Source: Luteimonas rhizosphaericola | Lineage (GTDB): Bacteria; Pseudomonadota; Gammaproteobacteria; Xanthomonadales; Xanthomonadaceae | Length of the DNA: 64,000 nucleotides | Reading direction: 5' to 3' | Assembly: GCF_029888045.1 (NCBI RefSeq) | Contig: NZ_JARXRN010000016.1 | Span: 186,001 to 250,000, forward strand | Part shown: positions 1-9,777 of the stretch, one piece after another | Layout: every line of letters begins with the position of its first letter | Position numbering within the stretch: the first letter of the stretch is position 1 | The notes under the pieces: generated by a model | Databases searched by the model: none | What the model was told of the DNA's origin: nothing | Seen by the model: the letters and a program-made list of their open reading frames with translations, nothing else | Made by a program: the position numbers and the translations under genes

Positions 1-1
1 C

Positions 2-1741
2 CTGGACCTGGCGCCCGACGCCCGCGATGCCGCGCTCTCGCCGCACCTGAGCTACCGCCACGACGCGACCCGCGCCGACCGCCCGCAGGACGCATGGCGC
101 CGGATCGAGGACGGCGGCTTCGCCGCACTGCCGGGCGGCAAGGACGCCTTCGGTTTCCAGCGCGGCGCGTTCTGGTTCCACGCCACCGTCGTCAACCGCA
201 ACCCGGGCGAACCGCGCTGGCTGCTGGTACAGGAGTATCCACTCAGCGACCGGCTGGACCTGTTCGTCCGCTATCCCGACGGACGCGTGGTGCACCACGT
301 CGGCGGCGACCACGTGCCGTTCGCGGCGCGCAGCGTGCGCTACCGGCATCCGAACATGCTGCTGGACCTGCCGACGGATACCCCCGTGCAGCTGCTGCTG
401 CGGGTGGAAAGCGAGAGTTCGATGCAGGTGCCGCTGCACCTGTACACGCCGGCCGCGTTCACCGAGGTCTCGCGCGATGCGCAGCTGGCGATCGGGCTGT
501 ACTACGGCATCCTGCTGGCGCTGTTCTTCTACAACCTGGTGCTGTGGCTGTCGCTGCGCGACGCCAGCTACTTCTGGTACCTGTGCCACATCACCGCGTT
601 CGGACTGGTGCTGTTCACGCTCAACGGCCTGGGCTTCGAGTACCTGTGGCCGGACTCGCCGTGGATGGCGGACCACATGGTCCCGATCTCGATCTGCCTG
701 GCGCTGGTGGCGATGCTGCAGTTCGCGCGCACCTTCCTCGAACTGCCGCAGCGGGCGCCACGCCTGAACGCGGGCACGATCGCGCTGATCGGGTTCTTCC
801 TCGTGTTCGGCGTGGCCTCGGTATGGCTGCCGTACCGGATCTCCACCCCCGTCGCCTCGCGCGCGGTGCTGGTGGGCGTGCTGTGGATCGTGCTGGTGAC
901 CATCCACGTGCTGCGCCGCGGCTACACGCCCGCGCGCCTGCTGCTGCTGGCCTGGTCGATGTTCCTGCTGGGCACCGCCATCTTCACCCTGCTCGCGTTC
1001 GGGGCCCTGCCCAAGAATTTCGCCACCGAATACGGCGTGCAGATCGGTTCGGCGCTGGAGATGCTGCTGCTCTCGATCGCCCTGGGCTACCGCTACGCGC
1101 AGCTGCGCAACGAGAACCAGCGCATCACCGACGAGGCCAACCGCCGGCTCGAGCGCAGCGTCGCCGAGCGCACGCAGGAGCTGCAGCAGGCGCTGTCCCA
1201 GCTCCGGCACGCGCACGAGAAGCTGCAGGACTCCAGCCGCCGCGACGCGCTCACCGGCCTGTACAACCGCAGCTTCTTCCACGAAGGCTTCGACCGGCTG
1301 CTGGACGAATGCCGCCAGGCGCGGCGCCCGCTGTCGCTGCTGATGGTCGACCTGGACCACTTCAAGTCCATCAACGACCGCCACGGCCACCTGGTGGGCG
1401 ACGACTGCCTGCGCTGGGCCGCGCGCCGCATCGGGCGCAGCCTGCGCCCGCACGACGCGTTGCTGGCGCGCTTCGGCGGCGAGGAGTTCGTGGTGGTGCT
1501 GCCCAACCACGACCTGCGCGGCGCGGTCGCGGTCGCCGAGTCGGTGCGGCGCAGCCTGGTCGATGGCGAATTCGAATCGCAGGGCACGCAGCTGCGGATC
1601 TCCGCCAGCATCGGCGTGCACACCATCGCGCCCGATGCGCCCGACGACATCGACGACGCGCTCGACACGGCGGACAAGGCGCTGTACGCGGCCAAGGCCA
1701 ACGGGCGCGACTGCGTGCGGACTTCGATCACCGCGGCGTAG
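2..1741 (+). CDS. Membrane diguanylate cyclase with 7TM-DISM sensor region (5' end outside window)
   Basis: The frame is open from the window edge, so the N-terminus is missing; about 579 residues are visible. They start in a periplasmic beta-rich region of the 7TMR-DISM extracellular type (AFWFHATVVNRNP), followed by about seven hydrophobic helices, a short coiled coil (SVAERTQELQQALSQL) and a C-terminal GGDEF domain with DLDHFKSIND and an intact RFGGEEF signature. The family makes c-di-GMP from two GTP at the inner membrane in response to a periplasmic ligand, which the sequence does not identify. An RPHD motif lies six residues before GGEEF instead of five, so the product-inhibition I-site is probably absent or displaced. 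The gene converges on the his operon with a 20-nt gap. Confidence 0.9.
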   Translation: MDLAPDARDAALSPHLSYRHDATRADRPQDAWRRIEDGGFAALPGGKDAFGFQRGAFWFHATVVNRNPGEPRWLLVQEYPLSDRLDLFVRYPDGRVVHHVGGDHVPFAARSVRYRHPNMLLDLPTDTPVQLLLRVESESSMQVPLHLYTPAAFTEVSRDAQLAIGLYYGILLALFFYNLVLWLSLRDASYFWYLCHITAFGLVLFTLNGLGFEYLWPDSPWMADHMVPISICLALVAMLQFARTFLELPQRAPRLNAGTIALIGFFLVFGVASVWLPYRISTPVASRAVLVGVLWIVLVTIHVLRRGYTPARLLLLAWSMFLLGTAIFTLLAFGALPKNFATEYGVQIGSALEMLLLSIALGYRYAQLRNENQRITDEANRRLERSVAERTQELQQALSQLRHAHEKLQDSSRRDALTGLYNRSFFHEGFDRLLDECRQARRPLSLLMVDLDHFKSINDRHGHLVGDDCLRWAARRIGRSLRPHDALLARFGGEEFVVVLPNHDLRGAVAVAESVRRSLVDGEFESQGTQLRISASIGVHTIAPDAPDDIDDALDTADKALYAAKANGRDCVRTSITAA

Positions 1742-1761
1742 CCGCCGGTGGCGTTGCCGGC

Positions 1762-2385
1762 TCAGCGACGGCGCGTCGCCAGCGTCGCCTCCACGTCCGC
1801 CAGCCCCAGGCCGCGCGCGCGCAGCAGCACCAGCAGGTGGAACAGCAGGTCCGCGCCCTCGCCCAGCAGCGCCTGGTCGTCTTCGGCGATCGAGGCGAGC
1901 GCGGTCTCCACGCCCTCTTCGCCCACCTTCTGCGCGATGCGGCGCATGCCGCCGTCGAACAGGCGCGTGGTGTAGCTGCCCTCCGGACGCTCGACCGCAC
2001 GACGCTCCACCAGCGCCGACAGTTCGGCCAGGACCGAGCCGGGCGCCGCCGGGAAGCAGCTCTCGCGCTGCAGGTGGCAGGTGGGGCCGTTCGGGTGCGC
2101 GAGCACCAGCAGGGTGTCGCCGTCGCAGTCCACGTCCACCGAGACCAGGTCGAGTACGTGTCCGGAGGTTTCGCCCTTGGTCCACAGCCGCCCCTTGCTG
2201 CGGCTGAAGAAGGTGACCCGGCGCGAGGAGAGCGTGGCGTCCAGCGCGGCGCGATCCATGTAGCCGAGCATCAGCACGCGCAGCGTGCGCGCGTCCTGCA
2301 CGACGGCCGGCACCAGGCCGTCGCCCTTGTCCCAGTCGATGCCTTCGGGTGCCGGTGCGGCCGCGGTCGTCGCCTGCTCAGTCAT
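1762..2385 (-). CDS. hisIE: Bifunctional phosphoribosyl-AMP cyclohydrolase / phosphoribosyl-ATP pyrophosphatase
   Basis: This 207-residue fusion catalyses steps 2 and 3 of histidine synthesis. The N-terminal HisI part (about 1-120) shows [23 protein letters not shown] and the metal-binding DVDCDGD and GPTCH segments. The C-terminal HisE part (about 120-207) carries EEGVETALA and a downstream helix with [10 protein letters not shown]. The ATG at 2385 is preferred over an upstream in-frame one because GGAGG lies just before it. It overlaps the hisF end by 8 nt, so the two are probably translationally coupled. It is the last gene of the operon. Confidence 0.96.
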   Translation of the reverse strand: MTEQATTAAAPAPEGIDWDKGDGLVPAVVQDARTLRVLMLGYMDRAALDATLSSRRVTFFSRSKGRLWTKGETSGHVLDLVSVDVDCDGDTLLVLAHPNGPTCHLQRESCFPAAPGSVLAELSALVERRAVERPEGSYTTRLFDGGMRRIAQKVGEEGVETALASIAEDDQALLGEGADLLFHLLVLLRARGLGLADVEATLATRRR

Positions 2386-3151
2386 TGCGCACCTCCACGC
2401 CCTGCGCGCCCAGGAAGCGCTTAAGTTCGGGAATCCGGATCCTGCCGCTGTGGAATACGCTGGCGGCGAGCGCGCCATCCACGTCGGCTTCGCGGAACAC
2501 GGCCTCGAAGTGTTCCGGCTCGCCCGCGCCGCCGGAAGCCACCAGCGGCACGGCGCAGAGCGCGCGCACCGCGCGCAGCTGCTCGAGGTCGTAGCCGCGG
2601 CGCACGCCGTCGCTGTCCATGCAGTTGAGCACGATCTCGCCCGCGCCCAGGCGCTGCGCCTCCACCACCCAGTCCAGGGTGCGGACCGACGGTGCGCGCA
2701 TCCGGTCCGGATCGCCGGTATGGGTGCGCACCCGCCACTGCCCGTCCGGCTCGCGGATCGAGTCCACGCCGACCACCACGCACTGCACGCCGAAGGCCTC
2801 GGCCAGTTCGCCGATCAGCGCCGGGCGCTCCAGCGCGGGCGAGTTGATCGAGATCTTGTCGGCGCCGGCATGCAGCACGGCGCGGGCGGTGTCGACGTCG
2901 CGGATCCCGCCGGCGACGCAGAACGGGATGTCCAGCCGCGCCGATACCCGCTCGACCCAGCCGCGATCGACCGAGCGCTGCTGCGGGGTGGCGCTGATGT
3001 CGTAGAAGACCAGTTCGTCCGCGCCCTCGTCGCGATAGCGCAGCGCGAGCTCGACGATATCGCCCATGTCGACGTGGTCGCGGAAACGCACGCCCTTGAC
3101 CACGCGGCCGTCGCGCACGTCCAGGCAGGGAATGATGCGTCGGGCGAGCAT
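2378..3151 (-). CDS. hisF: Imidazole glycerol phosphate synthase, cyclase subunit
   Basis: This 257-residue (beta/alpha)8 barrel receives ammonia from HisH. It converts PRFAR into imidazole glycerol phosphate and AICAR. The catalytic aspartates are visible in IIPCLDV (D11) and VVGVDS (about D130), and the phosphate-binding loops in CVAGGIRD and VASGGAGE. Length is typical. Its ATG shares one base with the hisA stop (TGATG), and its own end overlaps hisIE. The start is fixed by homology, since [12 protein letters not shown] is the usual HisF beginning. Confidence 0.97.
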   Translation of the reverse strand: MLARRIIPCLDVRDGRVVKGVRFRDHVDMGDIVELALRYRDEGADELVFYDISATPQQRSVDRGWVERVSARLDIPFCVAGGIRDVDTARAVLHAGADKISINSPALERPALIGELAEAFGVQCVVVGVDSIREPDGQWRVRTHTGDPDRMRAPSVRTLDWVVEAQRLGAGEIVLNCMDSDGVRRGYDLEQLRAVRALCAVPLVASGGAGEPEHFEAVFREADVDGALAASVFHSGRIRIPELKRFLGAQGVEVRND

Positions 3152-3909
3152 CAGCGCACGTCCGCGGCCACGCGCGCCAGCGCCTGCGGCAACTCCAGCC
3201 GCCCCTCGAGCAGCGAGCGGCCCAGCACCACGCCGGCGCAGCCGGTCGCGCGCGCGGCGAGTACGTCGTCGAGGTCGCGCACGCCGCCCGAGGCCTGCAG
3301 CTCCAGCGCCGGCACCGCGTCGACCAGCAGCCGGTACAGGTCGAGGTTCGGGCCGGTCATCATGCCGTCGCGGGTGATGTCGGTGCACAGCAGGTGGCGC
3401 AGGCCGTGGGCGGCGTAGCGGCGGGCCATGTCCTGCAGGGTGCCCGCCGCGGTCTCGGTCCAACCGTGTACCGGCAGCCGCCAGGTGCCCTCGCGATCCT
3501 GGCGGGTGTCCAGGGCGATGGTCAGGCGCTCGCTGCCCAGCGCGTCGAGCCAGCCGCACACGCTGTCGGCCTCGCGCACGGCCAGCGATCCGATCACCAC
3601 GCGCGAGGCACCGGCATCGAGGATGCGCTGCACATCGTCGCGTGCGCGCACGCCGCCGCCGGTCTGCACCTGCAGGCCGGTGTCGCGGACGATGTCGGCG
3701 ACCAGCCCGAGCAGGGTGTAGCCGCCGGCGCGCGCGGCGTCCAAGTCCACCAGGTGCAGCCAGCGTGCGCCCTGCGCGGCGTAGTCGCGGGCGAGCGCGA
3801 GCGGGTCGTCGCCGTAGCGCGTCTCCTGCGCATAGTCGCCCTGGGCCAGCCGGACCACGCGGCCGTTGCGCACGTCGATCGCCGGATACAGGGTGTAGGG
3901 CCGGGTCAT
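3151..3909 (-). CDS. hisA: ProFAR isomerase (HisA)
   Basis: This 252-residue TIM barrel carries out the Amadori isomerisation of ProFAR to PRFAR, step 4 of histidine synthesis. The catalytic aspartates are seen in YPAIDV (D12) and IALD (about D132). The two half-barrel phosphate motifs are QTGGGVR and QASGGVRD, reflecting the HisA/HisF duplication. The ATG at 3909 overlaps the hisH stop by 4 nt (ATGA), and its stop overlaps the hisF start. No anomalies were seen. Confidence 0.97.
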   Translation of the reverse strand: MTRPYTLYPAIDVRNGRVVRLAQGDYAQETRYGDDPLALARDYAAQGARWLHLVDLDAARAGGYTLLGLVADIVRDTGLQVQTGGGVRARDDVQRILDAGASRVVIGSLAVREADSVCGWLDALGSERLTIALDTRQDREGTWRLPVHGWTETAAGTLQDMARRYAAHGLRHLLCTDITRDGMMTGPNLDLYRLLVDAVPALELQASGGVRDLDDVLAARATGCAGVVLGRSLLEGRLELPQALARVAADVR

Positions 3910-4505
3910 GCGGGCTCCATCGACAGGAAATTGTGCAGCAGGCGCGCGCCCGCGGCGGCGGAGCGTTCGGGGTGGAACTGGGCGCCCATGACGTGGCCGC
4001 GGCGCACCACTGCGGCGAACGGCGCGCCGTGTTCGCTGCTGGCGATGCAGTCGACGGTCACCGGCGCGGCGTAGCTGTGCACGAAGTAGGCGTGCGCGCC
4101 GTCGGCGATCTCCGCCAGCAGCGGGTCGTCGCCGCGCCGCTGCAGCCGGTTCCAGCCCATGTGGGGCACGCGGATGCCCTCGCCCGCCGGCAGGCGCCGC
4201 ACCGTGCCGGGCAGCAGGCCCAGGCACGGCGTGTCGTCCTCCTCCGAATGCTCGAACAGCAGCTGCGCGCCGACGCACACGCCCAGCAGCGGCTGGCGCA
4301 GCGCGCGCAGGGTGTCGACCAAGCCCAGCTCGCGCAGCCGGCGCATCACCGTGGCCGCGGTGCTCACGCCCGGCAGGATCACGCGGTCCGCGGCGAGGAT
4401 CTCGTCCGCCGTCGTGGCCAGCGCCGCCTCGACTCCCAGCCGCTGCAGCGCGTACCGCACCGAGCCGAGGTTGGCGCCGCCGGCGTCGACCAGCACCACC
4501 CGCAT
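3906..4505 (-). CDS. hisH: Imidazole glycerol phosphate synthase, glutaminase subunit
   Basis: This 199-residue class I glutamine amidotransferase supplies ammonia to HisF. The triad is clear: Cys77 in [11 protein letters not shown], His178 and Glu180 in QFHPERS. The oxyanion region [11 protein letters not shown] is also present. The ATG at 4505 shares one base with the hisB stop, and the end overlaps hisA by 4 nt. Length and order match the family. Confidence 0.96.
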   Translation of the reverse strand: MRVVLVDAGGANLGSVRYALQRLGVEAALATTADEILAADRVILPGVSTAATVMRRLRELGLVDTLRALRQPLLGVCVGAQLLFEHSEEDDTPCLGLLPGTVRRLPAGEGIRVPHMGWNRLQRRGDDPLLAEIADGAHAYFVHSYAAPVTVDCIASSEHGAPFAAVVRRGHVMGAQFHPERSAAAGARLLHNFLSMEPA

Positions 4506-5581
4506 CACAGCACGCCCTTGGTGCTGGGCAGCTCGGCGCCCTCGCGTCGCACCGCCATCCGCAGCGCGCGCGCGAAGGCCTTGAAGCAGGCTTCCACCTT
4601 GTGGTGGTCGTTCTCGCCCTCGACCCTGAGGTTGAGGTTGAGCGCGGCGGCATCGCACACCGAGCGGAAGAAGTGCTCCACCAGCTCGGTCGGCAGGTCG
4701 CCCACGCGCTCGCGCCGGAACGTGCCGTCGAACACCAGGTACGGCCGGCCGCCGAAATCGAGCGCCGCGCTGGCGAGCGTCTCGTCCATCGGCAGGGTGA
4801 AGCCGTAGCGGGCGATGCCGCGCTTGTCGCCCAGCGCCTCGCGCAGGGCCTGGCCGAGCGCGATGCCGGTGTCCTCGACGGTGTGGTGCTCGTCGATGTG
4901 CAGGTCGCCCTCGGCGCGCACGCGCAGCGCGATGCCGCCGTGCTTGCCGATCTGGTCGAGCATGTGGTCGAAGAACGGCAGGCCGGTGGAGACCTCGGCA
5001 TCGGCGCCGCGGTCAAGGTCGAGATCGACGGTGATCCGGGTTTCCTTCGTGTCGCGCTGGACGCGCGCACGCCGCGGCGCGTCGGCCAGCTCGTGGGCGA
5101 TGCCGGCCCAGTCCCACTCCCCGCCAAACTGCTCCGTGCGCAGCTGGAACCCGCGGATGCCGAGGTTGCGCGCGAACTGCAGGTCGGTCTCGCGGTCGCC
5201 GACCATGGCGGAACGGTCGAGGTCGATGCCGCGGTCGCGCAGGTAGTGCTGCACCAGCCCGAGGCCGGGCTTGCGCGTGGGCGCGTTGTCGGCCGGCCAG
5301 CTGGCGTCGACCAGCACCTCGCGGAACACGATGCCCTGGCTCTCGAACACCTGCAGCATCAGGTCGTTCGGCCCGTCGAAGCTCGCGCGCGGGTAGGCCT
5401 CGCTGCCCAGGCCGTCCTGGTTGGTGACGATCACGAACTCGAAGCCAGCGTCACGCAGCCGGAGCATCGCCGGAATCACGCCGCGGACGAAGCGCAGCTT
5501 CTCGTAGGCGTCGATCTGGAAATCGGCCGGCTCCTCGATCAGGGTGCCGTCGCGGTCGACGAACAGGATCTTCGTGCCCAT
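4505..5581 (-). CDS. hisB: Bifunctional histidinol-phosphatase / imidazoleglycerol-phosphate dehydratase
   Basis: This 358-residue fusion has an N-terminal HAD phosphatase (about 1-165; nucleophile motif FVDRDGTL with D9/D11, VTNQDG, and GDRETDL). The C-terminal IGP dehydratase (about 168-358) has the metal-binding histidine motifs [14 protein letters not shown] and ENDHHKVEA. It performs steps 6 and 8 of the pathway. The fused form is typical of gammaproteobacteria such as enterics and xanthomonads. It overlaps hisC and hisH by one base each. Confidence 0.97.
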   Translation of the reverse strand: MGTKILFVDRDGTLIEEPADFQIDAYEKLRFVRGVIPAMLRLRDAGFEFVIVTNQDGLGSEAYPRASFDGPNDLMLQVFESQGIVFREVLVDASWPADNAPTRKPGLGLVQHYLRDRGIDLDRSAMVGDRETDLQFARNLGIRGFQLRTEQFGGEWDWAGIAHELADAPRRARVQRDTKETRITVDLDLDRGADAEVSTGLPFFDHMLDQIGKHGGIALRVRAEGDLHIDEHHTVEDTGIALGQALREALGDKRGIARYGFTLPMDETLASAALDFGGRPYLVFDGTFRRERVGDLPTELVEHFFRSVCDAAALNLNLRVEGENDHHKVEACFKAFARALRMAVRREGAELPSTKGVL

Positions 5582-6696
5582 CAGGCAGCCCCCCGCGCCC
5601 GAGGCGCGTCGGCCAACCGCTCGGCCTGGGCCGACAGCACCTCGAGCACCCGCGCGTTCTGCTCGGGCGTACCGATGCTGATGCGCAGCGCGTCGCCGAG
5701 CCCGAAGCCGGACCGCTGGTCGCGGACTACGATGCCCGCCGCCAGCAGCGCGTCGAACGCGGCGCCGGGATCGTCGAAGCGGACCAGGAGGAAATTCGCA
5801 TCCGAGGGATACACGCGCCGCACGCCCGGCAGCGCCTGCAGCGCCACCGCCAGCTGCGCGCGTTCGCTGCGCACGACGCCCACGCGCGCGCAGGTCTGCC
5901 CGCGTGCCTCGGCACCCAGGCCGGCCAGCGCCATGGCGGCGCACGGAGTGGGCACCGGGTACGGCGCCTGGCAGCGGCGCAGGGCGGCGATCAGCGCCGG
6001 ATCGCCGAGCGCGACGCCGATGCGCGCCGCCGCCAGCGCATGCGCCTTCGACAGCGTGCGCAGCACGACGAGATTCGGCAGCGCGTCGAGCATCGTGGTC
6101 GCCGAGGGGCCGTCGGCGAATTCGCCATACGCCTCGTCCACCACCACCAGCGCGCGACCGTCGAGCAGGCGCGTCAGGGCATCGATCTCGGCCAGCGCAA
6201 TCGCGGCGCCGCCGGGATTCGAGGGCGAGCACAGGAACACCAGTTTCGCCCCGCGCGCCACGGCCGCCTCGCCGATGGCCGCGATGTCGGGCACGAGCCC
6301 GGCCTGCGGATCGTCGCGCAGCGGCACCTCGACCAGCGGCGCGCCCTGCAGCCGGGCGCTCACCGCGTACATGCCGAACACCGGCGGCGTCACCAGCACC
6401 GCGTCGCGGCCCGGGGCGCAGGCGGCGCGCACCAGCAGGTCGATCGCCTCGTCGCTGCCGCGGCCCACCAGCACACGCTCGGGCGGCACGCTGTACAGCT
6501 CTGCCAGCGCATCGCGCAGCGCCGCCGGCTGCGGGTCGGGATAGCGGCGGCAGCTGCCGTCGCCATCGGCGGCGTTCGGCCACGCCGACTCGTTGGCGTT
6601 GAGCCAGATCTCGCCGTCCAGCGCCTCGCTGCGCGCGGAGCTGTAGCCCGCGAAGTCGCGCAGGTCCTCGCGCAGCAGGTCGGTCACGCGGCTCAT
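5581..6696 (-). CDS. hisC: Histidinol-phosphate aminotransferase
   Basis: This 371-residue fold-type I PLP aminotransferase converts imidazole acetol phosphate and glutamate into histidinol phosphate. Visible motifs are LNANESAWP near the N-terminus, [16 protein letters not shown] and the Schiff-base lysine K217 in [14 protein letters not shown]. The ATG at 6696 overlaps the hisD stop by 4 nt. Length is close to the family norm. Confidence 0.96.
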   Translation of the reverse strand: MSRVTDLLREDLRDFAGYSSARSEALDGEIWLNANESAWPNAADGDGSCRRYPDPQPAALRDALAELYSVPPERVLVGRGSDEAIDLLVRAACAPGRDAVLVTPPVFGMYAVSARLQGAPLVEVPLRDDPQAGLVPDIAAIGEAAVARGAKLVFLCSPSNPGGAAIALAEIDALTRLLDGRALVVVDEAYGEFADGPSATTMLDALPNLVVLRTLSKAHALAAARIGVALGDPALIAALRRCQAPYPVPTPCAAMALAGLGAEARGQTCARVGVVRSERAQLAVALQALPGVRRVYPSDANFLLVRFDDPGAAFDALLAAGIVVRDQRSGFGLGDALRISIGTPEQNARVLEVLSAQAERLADAPRARGAA

Positions 6697-8027
6697 GCGG
6701 CCTCCCGCGAGCCGGGCGCCGCGCCGCGCTGCAGGCGCAGCCGCACCGCATTCGCGTGCGCCTCGAGCCCCTCGGCTTCGGCCAGGGTCACGGCACAGGC
6801 GCCGATGGCGGCGATGCCCGCGGCGCTGGCCGACTGCACGGTCACGAAGGTCTGGAAGCTGGCCACTGACACGCCGCTGTAGGCGCGCGCGGCGCCGTTG
6901 GTCGGCAGCACGTGGTTGGTGCCGCTGCAGTAGTCGCCGATCGCCTCGGGCGTGAAGTCGCCGAGGAACACCGAGCCGGCGGCCGAGACGCGGTCGAGCC
7001 AGGCGCGCGGTTCGCGCAGGGCCAGGATCAGGTGTTCGGGGGCGTAGGCGTTGCTGATCACGAAGGCCTCTTCGAGCGCGTAGACCCGCACCAGCCGCGA
7101 ACGCGACAGCGCCTGGCGCGCGATGCCGGCGCGCGGCAGCACGGCGAGCTGGTCCTCGAGCGCACGCTCGACGCGGTCCAGCAGGGCCGCGCTGTCGCTG
7201 AGCAGCAGCACCTGCGAATCGGGGCCGTGCTCGGCCTGCGACAGCAGGTCGGCGGCGACGAAGCCGGCGTCGGCCCCGTCGTCGGCGATCACCAGCACTT
7301 CCGACGGACCGGCCGGCATGTCGATCGCGGCGATGCCCGCCTGCGCGACCTGCTGCTTGGCTTCGGTGACGTAGGCATTGCCCGGGCCGTACAGCTTGGC
7401 GCAGCGCGGCACGCCGCCGGCGCCGAAGGCCATGGCCGCGATCGCCTGCGCGCCGCCCAGCACGAACACCCGCTGCACGCCGGTCGCGCGGGCCGCGAAC
7501 AGCACCGCCGGATCGGCGCTGCCGTCGCGCCGCGGCGGCGTGCACAGCACGGTCTCGCGGCACCCGGCCAGGCGCGCCGGTATGCCGAGCATCAGCGCGG
7601 TTGACGGCAGCGGCGCGCTGCCGGCCGGCACGTACAGGCCGACGCGGTCGATCGCGCGCACCACGCGCTCGCACACCACGCCCGGCGCGGTCTCGACCGC
7701 GTAGCCCTGCACCATGCCGGCGCGATGGAAGCGCTCGATGCGCTCGGCCGCCTCCACGATCGCGGCCTTCAGCGCCGCGGGCAGCGCGGCCTCGGCCGCG
7801 GCGAACGCGGCCTCCCCGACTTCGAACGTATCCGGGTCGACTCCGTCCAGGCGCAGGCTGATGGCGCGCAGCGCGGCCTCGCCACCGGTACGGACCTCCT
7901 CGATCAGCGCGGCCACGGTGCCCCGCACCTGCGCCGCGACCGACTGCACCGGGCGCTGCAGCGCCGCCGCGCGCGCATCGGCATCGAGCGCGGACCACTC
8001 CAGCCGCTGGGCAAGGGATGCGCTCAT
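6693..8027 (-). CDS. hisD: Histidinol dehydrogenase
   Basis: This 444-residue zinc enzyme performs the last two oxidations from histidinol to histidine with NAD. The glycine-rich [43 protein letters not shown] (zinc and substrate ligands) and YAPEHL segments are all present in the usual order. The start overlaps the hisG stop by 4 nt (ATGA). Length is normal (430-445). Confidence 0.96.
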   Translation of the reverse strand: MSASLAQRLEWSALDADARAAALQRPVQSVAAQVRGTVAALIEEVRTGGEAALRAISLRLDGVDPDTFEVGEAAFAAAEAALPAALKAAIVEAAERIERFHRAGMVQGYAVETAPGVVCERVVRAIDRVGLYVPAGSAPLPSTALMLGIPARLAGCRETVLCTPPRRDGSADPAVLFAARATGVQRVFVLGGAQAIAAMAFGAGGVPRCAKLYGPGNAYVTEAKQQVAQAGIAAIDMPAGPSEVLVIADDGADAGFVAADLLSQAEHGPDSQVLLLSDSAALLDRVERALEDQLAVLPRAGIARQALSRSRLVRVYALEEAFVISNAYAPEHLILALREPRAWLDRVSAAGSVFLGDFTPEAIGDYCSGTNHVLPTNGAARAYSGVSVASFQTFVTVQSASAAGIAAIGACAVTLAEAEGLEAHANAVRLRLQRGAAPGSREAA

Positions 8028-8938
8028 GCCAGCATCCTCTCCACCGGCACCACCATCAGCCCGCGCGCACCGGCGCGCTTGAGGTCCTCCAGCCGCTGCC
8101 AGGTCATCGCGCCGTGGCACAGCGCCTGCAGCGCCAGCGTGTCCGCGCCGTCCACCTGCAGAACCGTCGGCGCCTCGGCGTCGGGCAGCATTTCCAGCAG
8201 GCCCGCGACTTCGTCGCGGCGCGCCTGGAACAGCAGCAGGCGGCTGTCCTTCAGGCGCAGCACGCCGTCCAAGCGCCGCAGCAGCATCTGCGCCAGCTCG
8301 CCGCGGATGTCGGCGAAGGGCTGCACCGGCCCGGCCAGCACCGCCTCGCTGCGCATGATCGTCGCCACCGGCTTGAGCTGGTTGGCCAGCAGGGTGCCGC
8401 CGCTGGAGACCAGGTCGCAGACCACGTCCGCCTGTCCCAGCCGCGGCGCGATCTCGACCGAACCCGACAGCATCACCACGCTCGCGTCCACCTGCTGCGC
8501 GGCGAGCCAGCGTGCGAGCAGGCCCGGGTAGCTGGTGGCGATCCGCTTGCCCTGCAGCTGCTCCGGGCCGTCCCAGTCCCAGGCCTCGGGCACGGCGATG
8601 TCCAGCCGGCAGCCGCCGAAACCGAGCGGCCGCACTTCCTTCGATACCTGCGGCTTGCCCTCGCCCTCGCGCAGCGCCGCCTGCTCCTCGAGCACGTTGC
8701 GGCCGACGATGCCGTAGTCGCAGACGCCGTCGGCGAGCAGCCCCGGGATGTCGTCGTCGCGCACCAGCAGCAGGTCGACCGGCAGGGTCTCGCCGTAGCA
8801 GAACAGCTTGTCGCGGCTTTCGCGCCAGGACAGGCCGCACGCGGCCAGCAGCGCGCGCGCCGGATCGCTCAGGCGACCGGACTTCTGGATGGCGATGCGC
8901 AGGCGATCGCGCGCCGCGGGGACGGCCGTGGGACTCAT
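8024..8938 (-). CDS. hisG: ATP phosphoribosyltransferase, long form
   Basis: This 304-residue enzyme commits ATP and PRPP to histidine synthesis. The length and a C-terminal ACT-like regulatory part ([18 protein letters not shown] to the end) identify the long HisG form, which needs no HisZ partner and is feedback-inhibited by histidine in the family. [19 protein letters not shown] and the PRPP loop DLVSSGGTL are visible. The ATG at 8938 is preceded by GAGGAA. An in-frame ATG further upstream lies inside the regulator gene and is not used. Confidence 0.95.
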   Translation of the reverse strand: MSPTAVPAARDRLRIAIQKSGRLSDPARALLAACGLSWRESRDKLFCYGETLPVDLLLVRDDDIPGLLADGVCDYGIVGRNVLEEQAALREGEGKPQVSKEVRPLGFGGCRLDIAVPEAWDWDGPEQLQGKRIATSYPGLLARWLAAQQVDASVVMLSGSVEIAPRLGQADVVCDLVSSGGTLLANQLKPVATIMRSEAVLAGPVQPFADIRGELAQMLLRRLDGVLRLKDSRLLLFQARRDEVAGLLEMLPDAEAPTVLQVDGADTLALQALCHGAMTWQRLEDLKRAGARGLMVVPVERMLA

Positions 8939-8948
8939 GGGAACTTCC

Positions 8949-9275
8949 TCAATGGCCCGGCGCGAGCCGGGGGTACTGGCGCCGGACCGCGGCCGCGTAG
9001 CCGCCGGCGCCATGCTCGAGCGTGCGCGCCACCCGGCCGATGGTGGTCACGCTGACCAGGGTGCGCTCGTGGATCTCGCGGTACGGCACGCCCTGCAGCA
9101 GCATCGGCACCACCCGCCAGCGGTCGGCCATGGCTTCGAGCTCGGCCGGCGTGCACAGGTCGCGCAGGAAGGCCGCGGCCTCGTCGGCACGCTCCAGGCC
9201 GGCGAACGCCTTCGCCAGCGCCCGGAACGAGGCGTCGGCGTCGGACTCCGGCAGGGGTTCGATGCGCTGTTTCAT
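8949..9275 (-). CDS. TrpR/YerC-family transcriptional regulator heading the his operon (HisR-like)
   Basis: This 108-residue all-helical protein of the YerC/YecD branch of the Trp-repressor superfamily has a helix-turn-helix around [24 protein letters not shown]. Its stop is 10 nt before hisG and it is the first gene of the his operon. A 26-bp palindrome ends 7 nt upstream of its ATG. By family and position it is inferred to repress the operon, itself included, with histidine as likely corepressor. No clear Shine-Dalgarno precedes the ATG, so the transcript may be leaderless or nearly so. Confidence 0.85.
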   Translation of the reverse strand: MKQRIEPLPESDADASFRALAKAFAGLERADEAAAFLRDLCTPAELEAMADRWRVVPMLLQGVPYREIHERTLVSVTTIGRVARTLEHGAGGYAAAVRRQYPRLAPGH

Positions 9276-9282
9276 GGCCGCA

Positions 9283-9308
9283 TAATGTAATAGCGCGTTA
9301 TTACATTA
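9283..9308. promoter_or_regulatory. 26-bp palindromic operator candidate of the his operon
   Basis: The half-sites TAATGTAATA and TATTACATTA flank a central six bases. Twenty-four of 26 positions are symmetric. The AT-rich block stands out in a region of about 70% GC and lies 7 nt from the regulator's ATG. TATTACATTATG on the minus strand could also serve as the -10 region, so a bound repressor would block the promoter. Confidence 0.8.
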
Positions 9309-9398
9309 GTCAACCCGGCCCGGAACAGGGTCCCCGGTCGCCGCCCGGCCAGAGTGCCCATGCCGGGCTTTCCGCTCCGCCCGCGGCGAAGCCCCCCG

Positions 9399-9761
9399 TC
9401 AGTCCGCCCGGCTCCGATGCGCGGTCAGGCTCCAGCCCGCCACCACGCCGCAGAGCGCGCCGGTCCAGGCCATGAACACCCGCGTGCCCAGGAAATTGGG
9501 GTCGTGGATCTTCGCCAGCGCGATCCGCGCATACACCGGCGACTCGAGCTTCACCGCGCCGAGGTAGAACAGGTTCCAGCTGTCGATGCCGGCCGCGATG
9601 GCGATCGCACTGACGCAGGCCCAGCCGATGGCATGCGCCTGGCTGAAGCCAGCCCGACGCGCGATCCAGTTCCACGCGAACCACATCGCCAGGCCGATCA
9701 GCAGCGCGATCAGCGCTGCCTCGAACACGCCTGCCCAGCCGAAGTGCAGCGGCAGGTTCAA
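9399..9761 (-). CDS. Small integral membrane protein of unknown function
   Basis: This 120-residue protein has about three hydrophobic segments (VFEAALIALLIGLAMWFAW, ACVSAIAIAAGI, MAWTGALCGVVAGWSL). No family was recognised. It starts 16 nt after the stop of the histidine ammonia-lyase-like gene on the same strand, so it is probably cotranscribed with it. Codon use resembles its neighbours, which supports a real gene. Confidence 0.7.
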   Translation of the reverse strand: MNLPLHFGWAGVFEAALIALLIGLAMWFAWNWIARRAGFSQAHAIGWACVSAIAIAAGIDSWNLFYLGAVKLESPVYARIALAKIHDPNFLGTRVFMAWTGALCGVVAGWSLTAHRSRAD

Positions 9762-9777
9762 GCGCGCGGCCCGCCGC

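Noticed and set aside
8939-8948. Possible his leader-peptide attenuator upstream of hisG
   Set aside because: Only 10 bases separate the regulator from hisG, and no run of His codons with a terminator is present. Regulation by the operator is better supported.
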